Shown here: one piece after another, positions 1-6,545 of the stretch
Layout: each line of letters begins with the position of its first letter
How positions within the stretch are numbered: the stretch's first letter is position 1
Source: JBDKGV01 sp039798005
GTDB taxonomy: Bacteria > Fibrobacterota > Fibrobacteria > UBA5070
Direction: 5' to 3'
Assembly (NCBI GenBank): GCA_039798005.1
Contig: JBDKGV010000169.1
Location: 1 to 7,709 of the forward strand
Length of the DNA stretch: 7,709 nt
Notes under the pieces: model-generated
Told to the model about the DNA's origin: nothing
What the model saw: the letters and a program-made list of their open reading frames with translations, nothing else
The model's database searches: none
Program-made: the position numbers and the translations under genes

Positions 1-1514
1 TGGTCGACAGTGCCCGCCATTTCAAGGCGATCCTGACCCCGGGCAAGTATGCGGGACTCTCCGCGGCAAGCGATACGGGTGTCGGAACGATCAACAACGG
101 TTGGCCCAAGCCCGCCCTCTCGATGACCGATGTCGTCGTGGCTCGCAAGACCACTGATTTCGTACTCAAGGTGCCGGTTCGTTTGAGTCAAGCCGCGACC
201 TTCGCGTCCAGCTACAGCTTTGCCGCCGTGGATGGCAGTGCCAAGAACGGCGTGGATTTCTCCCTGACCGCCGGTTCAAGCACCATCGCAAGCCTCGACT
301 CCATTCCCGTGACGATCAAGGCCTCCAACCAGCTGGACAGCACGCGCCGATTCTACGTGATCATCACCACTTGGGACAAGACCAGGCTCGCGACGGCTCC
401 GACCTCCGATACGCTTGCGGTCGTTGAGCTCACCAATGCGATCTCGGGCGCCCGCGTGCTGGTGGATTCGGCCAGTGCCGACCAGTCCAAGTCCGGGACG
501 ATCCGCTTCCCGGTGCGTCTTGTCGACGCCTTGGGCAATGCCCTGACCTCACGGATCGCCGTGCCGTATTCCTACAGCACCATCGACGGTTCCGCCAAGG
601 GTGGCGTGCACTTCACGGCGGCGACCCTCAAGCTGGATACCATTCCGGCCGGATCCTCGGTGGATACCTTCCCCATCGCCCTGATCCCCACGGTGAAGTA
701 CGATTCGACCCGCCACTTCCTGGTGGATGTCGCACCGGTCTCCGGGTTGGGCGGTGTCTCCGCGCTGCATGACAGCGCTGTGGGAACCATCGCAAACGGC
801 TTCGCCTTGCCGAAGATCCGCATCGATTCGGCAAGCATCGTCCGCCCCAAGGTCAAGACGCCCCTGTCCTTCAAGGTGTCGCTGGATCGGGCCTCGGCCA
901 TCGATCTTCCCTTCACATGGGCCACGCGCAACGGTTCTGCGGTTGCCGACACCGATTTCGTGGGAGTCCCTGCGACTCCAGCCGTGATTCGGGATTCGAC
1001 CTTGCTGTCGGTTTCGATCTTCGCGCGCCCCGGGGAGTATGATACGCTTCGTCACTTCCATGTCGATCTTTCCAAGCTGACCAGTTTCTCGAACGCATCG
1101 GCCACGGCACCCGGAGCGATCTTGCCTTCGATGGGGCTTCCCTTGATCGCAGTGATGCCGGGCAGCGTTATGGAAGGTCCGAACGGCAAGGACACCGGAC
1201 TTGTCTTCAATGTGGAATTGCGTGATTCCTTGGGAGTCTCGGTGACCAGCCGGCTTTCCACCACCTTCACTTGGAAGACCATCGACAGTACGGCTCAAAG
1301 CGTTCCGTACGGTGTGTTCCCTGCTGATTTCAAGGCGGAAGTGTCCGCTTCGGGATCGATTCCGGCCGGGAAGGGAGTTTCGAGCTTCTCGGCAATCGTG
1401 CATGGCAATGGACTGAAGCAGGCCGACCGCGTCCTGCGGGCCACCATCCTGGCCGCCGTCAATGCCGGCGTCGATCTTGGCTCGACCAATCTGGGCACCA
1501 TCATGGATGACGAC
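1..1514 (+). repeat. Tandem Calx-beta-like protein repeats (~110-125 residues each)
   Basis: At least four units and the tail of a fifth are visible within the giant gene. The recurring motif D-(S/T)-x-R-(H/R)-F occurs as DSARHF (from base 6), DSTRRF (336), DSTRHF (702) and DTLRHF (1041), so the spacing is 110, 122 and 113 codons. Each full unit also has the motif (D/N)GSA followed by x-x-x-(D/H)F, as in DGSAKNGVDF, DGSAKGGVHF and NGSAVADTDF, which matches the Calx-beta consensus. The last unit ends in GTIMDDDS, the usual acidic end of such a domain. The repeats are diverged in DNA sequence, so this is old protein-level duplication and not a recent DNA tandem array. Calcium binding is inferred from the family. 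Confidence 0.75.
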
Positions 1515-4500
1515 AGCATCAGCAATCGGGCCTACTTCCCGGTTGCCAAGACCGCTGTCGCGGAATCGTTGAGCGTGGTCTGGATTCCTGTGCGCATCCA
1601 GCCCGCCGCCATCTACCCGGACACCTTGGACGTCTCCGTGGATGCTCGCTCGACAGCCAAGGTCGATTCGAACTTCCAGTTGCTCCAGCCTTTGCAAGGG
1701 GCGATCCGCGATACCAATGTGGTTCCCGCAACGGTCGTTCCCTCCGTTCGGCTTGTGGTCGAAGTGGGGGATACGCTCCTGTGGCTTCCGGTCCGGATCA
1801 TCCATGACAGCGTCCGCACCTTGGACTTCAAGGTGTTCCTGAACCTCAAGGCGATCAAGGCTGTGGGGTTGAATGTCGATCCGGGTCGCGCCCAGGCGGA
1901 ACTCGATATCGTCAACACCGATGCGGCTCCCTATCTCGGCCTTCGCGACACCGTCCTGTCGGTGGTGCGCGGCCAGTCCCTGAAGCTTGGCCTTGGGATT
2001 CGCCCGTTGCGCAGCGACAAGGATCCCAGCGCCCAGTATACCGGAACCGTTTCCGACACCACGGGCAACACGACCGCAGCTTGGGCAAGCTTCGTGACCT
2101 TGGCCAAGGATGGACAGACCCCCACGTTCACACGCCTTCAGAAGGACACGAGCATCAACTTCGTGACCGTGAACGATGGCCGTGATGGCCCTGCCGTGCG
2201 GACCGTCCTGCGCCTGCACGACTGGTCGGTCGGCGAGGCTCTCCAGCCCTTGGTCGGCGATACGGTCCTCCACGACAGCGTGGTGGTCTGGATCACCAAC
2301 ACCAATCTGCCGTCCAAGGCAAGCTTCACGGCCAAGTCCCTCGTGGTCAAGGACGTGGATGGACAAGCGACCATCAAGGTGATCCTCGATCGCGCCTCCT
2401 GGTGGAGCACCTCGGTTGGCATCAAGGCCACGGGCGCCTTGGACAGCGTGAACATCGCGGCGGACAGCACCGTGATGCTCAAGTTCCTCCCCGGTGACAC
2501 GACCGCAAGCTTCGTCCTGATCTTCGGCAACGACCACAAGGTCGGAGCGGATCGGGAATTCGACCTGCACTTGTCCGATTTCTTCCACTTGGTGCCGGGC
2601 CAGGACAGTGTCCTGCACGTGAAGATCCTCAATACCAATGCGGGTCCGAAGGTCAAGATCACCTCTCCGAAGGTCGTTGCGCCCAGCACTGTGGTGGCTT
2701 TGGGCAAGAAGGATCTTGCGGCGAACGGCAAGGTGCCCGTGACGTGGACGGTCAATGGCAAGAGCCAGCCGACCTTTGATACGCTCCTGCCGGAAGGTCC
2801 GTCCACCATCTACAAGAGCTACACGGACGAATGGGGCAATGTCGGTTGGGACAGCGTCAATGTGACCTTGGACACCACGCCTCCCTCCGTGCAGATCACG
2901 GCGATCAGCAAGGACAGCGGCAAGACCTGGATCAGCGTGTCCCCCAACGACACGCCCGCAGTCAACAAGCCGGGAATCCTTGTGAAGTGGATCTCCATCG
3001 ACGGCAAGGACACGACATCCCATCAGGATTCCGAGGTCCTCAAGAAGGACATGAATCCGGTGACCCGTTGTGTTGAGGATGCCGTGGGCAACAAGGGCTG
3101 TGGAACCCGGTTGGTTGAACTCGATACCATTCCCCCGAAGGTCTGGATCGTGACGCCTCCGTATGGAAGCCACTGGCTGGCTGGTTGCATCCAGACGCTC
3201 TGGTTTGAGCAGGACGGGGAGAAGATCACCCGGCACGACACCACCTTCTGCTTCCAGAACGTGGGACCGGGCACCATCACGGTCACTTCCGCGCCTGATC
3301 GCGCCGGCAATGTCGGCAAGGCATCCACGCTCATCTACATCGATCCCAATTCGCCGACCGTCGCCAAATACGTGGATACTGACGGCGACGGCAAGATCGA
3401 TGCCGTGGTGATCCAGTTCCCCCGTCCTTGGACGGACAGCTTGCCGAATTTCGACATCTCCTACGGTGGCCCGGGCGTCAATGCCCAGACCGGCCTGAAG
3501 TCGAGCTATGGCACCGCCGGTCAGCTCGGCTCCTTGAAGGTGATCAACGGCGACACGGTACGGGTGGTGGCCGGCACTCCGGTTCTCGATGCTTCGGGGC
3601 AGCAGGCGCTCAATCCCGACGGCACGCCGCGATACCAGTCGACCGTGGGCGTTCCGCTCCTGGATTCGACCGGCAAGCAGGTGACCGATGCCAAGGGCGT
3701 CCCGCTTTGGAAGGTTGATGCCAACTCCACGGCGATCGACTCCTCGGTCCTGGTGGTGAAGCTCGATACTCCGTTCCCTTACGGCTGGACCTCGAGCACG
3801 CTCACGAACCTGGGTGTCCTGCACGCCACGATCAGCACCGTGGACACCACGGGCAAGGTGGTGAAGACGCCGTGGAAGGAAAACTTCCCCATCATGGACG
3901 GCGTGGTTCCGGTCATCCTGGAAAGTCGGATCTTCCGCACCGAGAGCTACACGGAGAAGGATACCTTGGTCATCCAGCTTTCCGAGGCGGTGAGTTTCAG
4001 CAAGACCAGCGGCACAGGAATCTTCGAGGTCTCCTACGACAACGGCAAGACCTGGGTGGCCGTGGATGCCGATACCATCACGGCAAGCGGCAGCATTCGC
4101 GTGCTGCTTGAACCCGGGCAGCCGGGATCGCCCCGTCCTGGCGTGCTGATTCGCATTGCCGGTCACATCACCGACGCATCCGGAAACGTGGCGAACTCGT
4201 CGACATCGCCGTCTGCGGTGGTGCTTGGATCCGGTCGCCCCGACCTGATCGAGGTCAAGTCGCCCAGCACCTTGTTCGAGGTGCCGTCCAACTGGTCCTC
4301 ACGGCCCCTCAAGGGAGGCTTCACCTTCCTGGCATCCGATCGGGAAAGCGACGAGCCTTCCGCGTATGTCCCGGGCCAAGGGTACGGACCGTCAAGCGTG
4401 ACCGAGACGATCTGCCCGGACCTCAAGCTGTGCGCCGCCACGAACATCTATGTGAACCGGCCCTCGACCGTCCAGATGTTCGTGTACGACCAGGTGGGAA

Positions 4501-4733
4501 CCTTCGTGGCCAAGACCGGTTTCACGATCACCAAGGACGACTTGGCCAAGATCCGCAAGGACAAGCTGGACCGGGCCCGGTTGCAGATCCTGTGGAACTT
4601 GCGTGACGAGTCGGGACGGCAGGTCGTCTCCGGCGTGTATCTCATCCGCATGGTGATCCGCTATACCGACGATGTGACGGTGGGCGGGAAGCTTGACAAC
4701 TTCATCCTGCGGTACGGCGTGAAGATCCGCTAG
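1..4733 (+). CDS. Giant secreted/surface multi-domain protein, Calx-beta-like and Ig-like repeats (5' partial)
   Basis: The reading frame is open from base 3 to the TAG ending at 4733, with no stop before the first ATG (123). The 40 codons before that ATG already carry repeat sequence (VDSARHF), so the gene starts outside the window and 123 is not its start. Numbering from that ATG: residues 1-464 are Calx-beta-like repeats; 465-840 are more diverged beta modules; 841-1076 are Ig-like modules joined by DTTPPSV and DTIPPKV; 1085-1093 is a calcium loop DTDGDGKID; 1151-1198 is a short duplicated insert; about 1440-1536 is a C-terminal FlgD/Ig-like module. Cysteines are few and mostly close pairs (983/993, 1022/1043, 1431/1437), as expected for an exported protein. 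Domain calls rest on pattern recognition. Adhesion, matrix or cell-surface work is inferred; no enzymatic motif is visible. The signal peptide would lie upstream. Confidence 0.9.
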   Translation, partial: VDSARHFKAILTPGKYAGLSAASDTGVGTINNGWPKPALSMTDVVVARKTTDFVLKVPVRLSQAATFASSYSFAAVDGSAKNGVDFSLTAGSSTIASLDSIPVTIKASNQLDSTRRFYVIITTWDKTRLATAPTSDTLAVVELTNAISGARVLVDSASADQSKSGTIRFPVRLVDALGNALTSRIAVPYSYSTIDGSAKGGVHFTAATLKLDTIPAGSSVDTFPIALIPTVKYDSTRHFLVDVAPVSGLGGVSALHDSAVGTIANGFALPKIRIDSASIVRPKVKTPLSFKVSLDRASAIDLPFTWATRNGSAVADTDFVGVPATPAVIRDSTLLSVSIFARPGEYDTLRHFHVDLSKLTSFSNASATAPGAILPSMGLPLIAVMPGSVMEGPNGKDTGLVFNVELRDSLGVSVTSRLSTTFTWKTIDSTAQSVPYGVFPADFKAEVSASGSIPAGKGVSSFSAIVHGNGLKQADRVLRATILAAVNAGVDLGSTNLGTIMDDDSISNRAYFPVAKTAVAESLSVVWIPVRIQPAAIYPDTLDVSVDARSTAKVDSNFQLLQPLQGAIRDTNVVPATVVPSVRLVVEVGDTLLWLPVRIIHDSVRTLDFKVFLNLKAIKAVGLNVDPGRAQAELDIVNTDAAPYLGLRDTVLSVVRGQSLKLGLGIRPLRSDKDPSAQYTGTVSDTTGNTTAAWASFVTLAKDGQTPTFTRLQKDTSINFVTVNDGRDGPAVRTVLRLHDWSVGEALQPLVGDTVLHDSVVVWITNTNLPSKASFTAKSLVVKDVDGQATIKVILDRASWWSTSVGIKATGALDSVNIAADSTVMLKFLPGDTTASFVLIFGNDHKVGADREFDLHLSDFFHLVPGQDSVLHVKILNTNAGPKVKITSPKVVAPSTVVALGKKDLAANGKVPVTWTVNGKSQPTFDTLLPEGPSTIYKSYTDEWGNVGWDSVNVTLDTTPPSVQITAISKDSGKTWISVSPNDTPAVNKPGILVKWISIDGKDTTSHQDSEVLKKDMNPVTRCVEDAVGNKGCGTRLVELDTIPPKVWIVTPPYGSHWLAGCIQTLWFEQDGEKITRHDTTFCFQNVGPGTITVTSAPDRAGNVGKASTLIYIDPNSPTVAKYVDTDGDGKIDAVVIQFPRPWTDSLPNFDISYGGPGVNAQTGLKSSYGTAGQLGSLKVINGDTVRVVAGTPVLDASGQQALNPDGTPRYQSTVGVPLLDSTGKQVTDAKGVPLWKVDANSTAIDSSVLVVKLDTPFPYGWTSSTLTNLGVLHATISTVDTTGKVVKTPWKENFPIMDGVVPVILESRIFRTESYTEKDTLVIQLSEAVSFSKTSGTGIFEVSYDNGKTWVAVDADTITASGSIRVLLEPGQPGSPRPGVLIRIAGHITDASGNVANSSTSPSAVVLGSGRPDLIEVKSPSTLFEVPSNWSSRPLKGGFTFLASDRESDEPSAYVPGQGYGPSSVTETICPDLKLCAATNIYVNRPSTVQMFVYDQVGTFVAKTGFTITKDDLAKIRKDKLDRARLQILWNLRDESGRQVVSGVYLIRMVIRYTDDVTVGGKLDNFILRYGVKIR
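3375..3401 (+). other. EF-hand/dockerin-like calcium-binding loop in the giant protein
   Basis: The residues DTDGDGKID place acidic side chains at loop positions 1, 3, 5 and 9, as in dockerin and thrombospondin type-3 calcium loops. It lies at the junction between the Ig-like modules and the following beta domain (AVVIQF), just after the linker DPNSPTV. It is a single loop without a second dockerin repeat, so a structural calcium site is more likely than a cohesin-binding dockerin. Confidence 0.6.
3573..3716 (+). repeat. Duplicated bipartite ~24-residue insert in the giant protein
   Basis: Two adjacent units occur. Unit 1 starts GTPVLDASGQQ and continues DGTPRYQ; unit 2 starts GVPLLDSTGKQ and continues AKGVPLWKV. 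Each has a long half (G-x-P-x-L-D-x-x-G-x-Q) and a short half (G-x-P). The pair sits between two beta-strand-like stretches (DTVRVVA and SSVLVVKL), so it is probably an extended loop or hairpin insertion. The DNA of the two units is similar but clearly diverged. Confidence 0.6.
4440..4733 (+). other. C-terminal FlgD/Ig-like module of the giant protein
   Basis: The last ~97 residues contain VQMFVYDQVGTFVAKTGF and then ILWNLRDESGRQVVSGVYL, ending in the strand-like ILRYGVKIR. The pattern W-N-x-x-(D/N)-x-x-G-x-x-V-x-S-G-V-Y is typical of FlgD-like Ig folds placed at the C terminus of large exported proteins in FCB-group bacteria, where such ends can act as secretion or anchoring signals. A sorting role here is inference. 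Confidence 0.6.
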
Positions 4734-4756
4734 TCGCCCTTTCCCGGAGATCGACA

Positions 4757-4796
4757 AACGCAAGGGTCCGGATCGATTCCGGATCCTTTTTGCGTT
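4757..4796 (+). terminator. Rho-independent terminator after the giant gene
   Basis: A 9-bp stem, GGGTCCGGA (4764-4772) with TCCGGATCC (4778-4786) and one G-T pair, encloses a 5-base loop and is followed directly by TTTTT (4787-4791). The flanks AACGCAA (4757-4763) and TTGCGTT (4790-4796) are also complementary, so a longer alternative stem with a TTT bulge can form. It begins 23 bases after the stop codon and separates the giant gene from the radical SAM gene. Confidence 0.88.
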
Positions 4797-4834
4797 CCGG
4801 CCAGGTGCTTAGTTTCTAGAGTTGGACACTACCG

Positions 4835-5866
4835 ATGAACGACAAGAAGAGCATGATGGATCCGACGCTTCGACGCTTGCTGGCATGGCCTTCCGCTCAG
4901 GTTCGTTTGGACCTGGACACCCGTTGCAATCTCAAATGCGATTTCTGCTCGACGGGTCAGAGTGGCAATGTCGGGCGGGGGCACTTCCCTTTGGAGGAGC
5001 TTGAAGCCAACCTTGAGATGCTCGGTCGCGATGCCTGGTCGGTGTATCTCTCCTGTGCCGGTGAGCCGTTGCTGCACCCTCAATTCGCCCAGGCCATGAC
5101 GCTGGTGCGCAAGCATCTTCGCGACTGCGATGTGCAATTGGTGACCAACGCGACCCTGCTTGACGAATCGCGAGCCTTGTCCCTGCTGTCCGGTGGCCTC
5201 TCCCGGGTCACCTTCTCGGTGGACTCCATCAGGGCTGCACGGTACGAGAGCATTCGCGTCAATGGGCGGTGGGAGACCACGCGCAAGAATATCTTGCGGT
5301 TCTTGGAGTTGCGGGGCAAGAGCGCTTGGCCCAAGGTGATGATCAACACCATTTTGCTGGACGAGACACAGGATGAGATCGAGGAGATCGCGCAGTTTTG
5401 CCTGGATCACGGCATCGATGCCTTCCGGGTCCAGCATCTGCAGGAATTTGCCGATGTGCCCACCACGCATCAGCCTTTGCCGGACTCCCCGGCCTTGCAG
5501 CGTCGTCTGCTCAAGATCCAACGCAAGCTGCTGCTCAAAGGAGTGGTTTTCGATCATCCGTACGCCCTGCGATGGGAGAAGGCCGTGTCGATGCTGATGA
5601 GCTTGCGCTTGCATCGCGACCCGGTGGGCTTCGTGAAGTACCTCGTGGGCGGGGCGATCGGGGCGCTGTTCAGCCCCTGCCGATTCGTGGGATGGGAAGG
5701 CGTGGTGTTCCGGTCCGGAGCCTTCCATTCCTGCACCGAGCAAGGTGATATGCGCTGGGACCCGTCGCAGGAAGGGATGCTTGCCTACATGCGCAGATCG
5801 CGCAAGACGCAGCAATGCCAGGCCTTTGCCAACTGCAAGGACTGCCGCTTCTACAAGCCGAGATAG
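4835..5866 (+). CDS. Radical SAM enzyme with SPASM-type C-terminal cysteine cluster, substrate unknown
   Basis: The 343-residue protein carries the radical SAM motif C31-x3-C35-x2-C38 (CNLKCDFC), which binds the 4Fe-4S cluster that cleaves S-adenosylmethionine. It is followed by GEP (76-78) in the place of the GGE motif and SVD (128-130) on a later barrel strand. The C terminus has C282-x12-G-x4-C300, then C328-x5-C334-x2-C337, the layout of a SPASM/twitch auxiliary-cluster domain. SPASM enzymes mature ribosomal peptides, install protein cofactors or modify small molecules; no precursor peptide is visible nearby, so the substrate is open. The start is uncertain: no clear Shine-Dalgarno lies before 4835, and ATGs at 4853 and 4856 are possible. 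The gene follows a terminator and precedes the DinB-like gene by 47 bases, so it probably starts a two-gene unit. Confidence 0.9.
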   Translation: MNDKKSMMDPTLRRLLAWPSAQVRLDLDTRCNLKCDFCSTGQSGNVGRGHFPLEELEANLEMLGRDAWSVYLSCAGEPLLHPQFAQAMTLVRKHLRDCDVQLVTNATLLDESRALSLLSGGLSRVTFSVDSIRAARYESIRVNGRWETTRKNILRFLELRGKSAWPKVMINTILLDETQDEIEEIAQFCLDHGIDAFRVQHLQEFADVPTTHQPLPDSPALQRRLLKIQRKLLLKGVVFDHPYALRWEKAVSMLMSLRLHRDPVGFVKYLVGGAIGALFSPCRFVGWEGVVFRSGAFHSCTEQGDMRWDPSQEGMLAYMRRSRKTQQCQAFANCKDCRFYKPR

Positions 5867-5874
5867 GGCTTTTT
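5855..5874 (+). terminator. Weak hairpin with T-run at the end of the radical SAM gene
   Basis: AAGCC (5855-5859) can pair with GGCTT (5867-5871) around a 7-base loop that includes most of the stop codon, and the right arm runs into a five-T tract (5870-5874). With only five pairs it is at best a partial terminator or attenuator before the DinB-like gene. Confidence 0.25.
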
Positions 5875-5900
5875 CCTCACTCCTTCCATTCCTTTTTGCC

Positions 5901-5905
5901 AAAGG
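5901..5905 (+). promoter_or_regulatory. Ribosome binding site setting the DinB-like start
   Basis: AAAGG lies 8 bases before the ATG at 5914. The frame is open upstream to an in-frame ATG at 5815, but that start would lie inside the radical SAM gene and add 33 residues unlike the DinB family, so 5914 is preferred. Confidence 0.6.
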
Positions 5906-5913
5906 TTGTCACC

Positions 5914-6414
5914 ATGTTTCGATCCATCGAAGATTTCCTCGTCAGCTGGACCCAGGAGGTCGAATCCACGGGCAAGGTGCTTGGGGCACTGACGGATGCA
6001 TCGCTTTCCCGGAGCGTGACTCCCGGTGGGCGGACCCTCGGTAAGCTCGCTTGGCACTTGGTGGAGACCCTCCAGGAGATGCTCCCTGCGGCCGGTCTTC
6101 AGGTGGAATTTGTCATCGACCCCCATTCAGTGCCGGATCAAGCCGCTGAGATCTCTCGCCAGTACCGGGCGGGCGCCGTGGCTGTGGCCCAGGCTCTTGA
6201 AGCCCAATGGGACGACGCCACCCTGCAGGACACCGTGATGATGTACGGCATGCCTTGGAAGCGCGGCTTCACCTTGCATGTGCTCCTGATGCACCAGGCC
6301 CATCACCGTGGCCAGATGACGGTCCTCATGCGTCAGGCAGGCCTTGCCGTGCCGGGAGTCTGTGGCCCCAGCCGGGAGGAGTGGATCGCGTTTGGAATGG
6401 AGCCTCAGGACTAA
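5914..6414 (+). CDS. DinB-family putative metal-dependent protein
   Basis: The 166-residue product has the length and layout of a DinB/YfiT-like four-helix-bundle protein. The metal-binding histidine triad is visible as H48 in GKLAWHLVE, then H127 and H131 in the sequence HQAHHRGQ, the typical H-x3-H-R-G-Q of the last helix. Members include bacillithiol and mycothiol-dependent thiol transferases and many uncharacterised proteins; nothing here identifies the thiol or substrate. It has its own Shine-Dalgarno site and follows the radical SAM gene by 47 bases, so the two may be co-transcribed; a functional link is only suggested by position. No signal peptide or membrane segment is seen, so it should be cytoplasmic. 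The name DinB refers to the Bacillus DNA-damage-inducible family, not to DNA polymerase IV. Confidence 0.88.
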   Translation: MFRSIEDFLVSWTQEVESTGKVLGALTDASLSRSVTPGGRTLGKLAWHLVETLQEMLPAAGLQVEFVIDPHSVPDQAAEISRQYRAGAVAVAQALEAQWDDATLQDTVMMYGMPWKRGFTLHVLLMHQAHHRGQMTVLMRQAGLAVPGVCGPSREEWIAFGMEPQD

Positions 6415-6419
6415 AGGTC

Positions 6420-6437
6420 TTTTGTCAATTTTTGTCA
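6420..6437 (+). promoter_or_regulatory. Phased direct repeat TTTTGTCA x2, candidate operator upstream of nuoB
   Basis: The 8-base sequence TTTTGTCA occurs at 6420-6427 and again at 6430-6437, exactly 10 bases (one helical turn) apart, just after the DinB-like stop codon. Such spacing suits a regulator binding one face of the helix. TTGTCA within each copy also resembles a sigma-70 -35 box, but no good -10 lies 16-18 bases downstream of either. Confidence 0.35.
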
Positions 6438-6452
6438 CGCTGGCGAGTGGGA

Positions 6453-6470
6453 TCTCAAGGCAGTTTGAGA
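6453..6470 (+). repeat. Perfect inverted repeat TCTCAA-N6-TTGAGA
   Basis: The 6-base arms at 6453-6458 and 6465-6470 are exact reverse complements around a 6-base spacer. It lies 6 bases before a -10-like box, so an operator is possible. As RNA it is a weak, AT-rich stem followed by CTAATTTTAAT, which makes it a poor terminator for the upstream genes. Confidence 0.35.
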
Positions 6471-6475
6471 CTAAT

Positions 6476-6481
6476 TTTAAT
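6476..6481 (+). promoter_or_regulatory. Candidate -10 box for the nuo operon
   Basis: TTTAAT matches five of six positions of TATAAT and lies in the most AT-rich part of the window, 65 bases before the nuoB ATG at 6546. No good -35 box is found at 16-18 bases upstream; the inverted repeat occupies that place, so activation by a regulator or a non-standard sigma factor would be needed. Confidence 0.3.
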
Positions 6482-6532
6482 GTGGATTCCGCAGTCTTGA
6501 ATTGCTTTTGTACATTTGGCGGCGAACTCAAC

Positions 6533-6538
6533 GAGGAG
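6533..6538 (+). promoter_or_regulatory. Strong ribosome binding site of nuoB
   Basis: GAGGAG lies 7 bases before the ATG at 6546. It decides the start in favour of 6546 over the in-frame TTG at 6516, which has no such site. Confidence 0.8.
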
Positions 6539-6545
6539 AAACGTG

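Noticed and set aside
3375..3401. True cellulosomal dockerin
   Set aside because: Only one calcium loop is present, inside the protein, without the second repeat and helix a dockerin needs.
549..4166. A 1205-codon open frame on the - strand opposite the giant gene
   Set aside because: It is exactly codon-aligned with the sense gene, so it is open only because TTA, CTA and TCA are avoided. Its translation is rich in His, Arg, Asp and Gly with no recognisable domain, while the sense frame has clear repeats.
4790..4818. Sigma-70 promoter before the radical SAM gene (TTGCGT with a downstream -10)
   Set aside because: TTGCGT is the terminator's own right flank, and the sequences at 16-18 bases spacing match TATAAT poorly. 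A promoter must exist near here, but I cannot place it.
4734..4834. RiPP precursor peptide gene for the radical SAM enzyme
   Set aside because: The gap holds a terminator and no plausible short gene with a start and ribosome binding site. The gaps at 5867-5913 and 6415-6545 also contain none.
4829..5902. A 357-codon open frame on the - strand opposite the radical SAM gene
   Set aside because: It is also codon-aligned with a clearly identified gene and shows no family motif of its own.
5815..5913. Upstream in-frame ATG for the DinB-like gene
   Set aside because: It would start inside the radical SAM gene, lacks a good ribosome binding site, and adds residues unlike the family. AAAGG precedes the ATG at 5914.
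6516..6545. TTG start for nuoB, giving ten extra residues
   Set aside because: A strong GAGGAG site lies at the right distance before the ATG at 6546, and the extra residues are encoded by the ribosome binding region itself.
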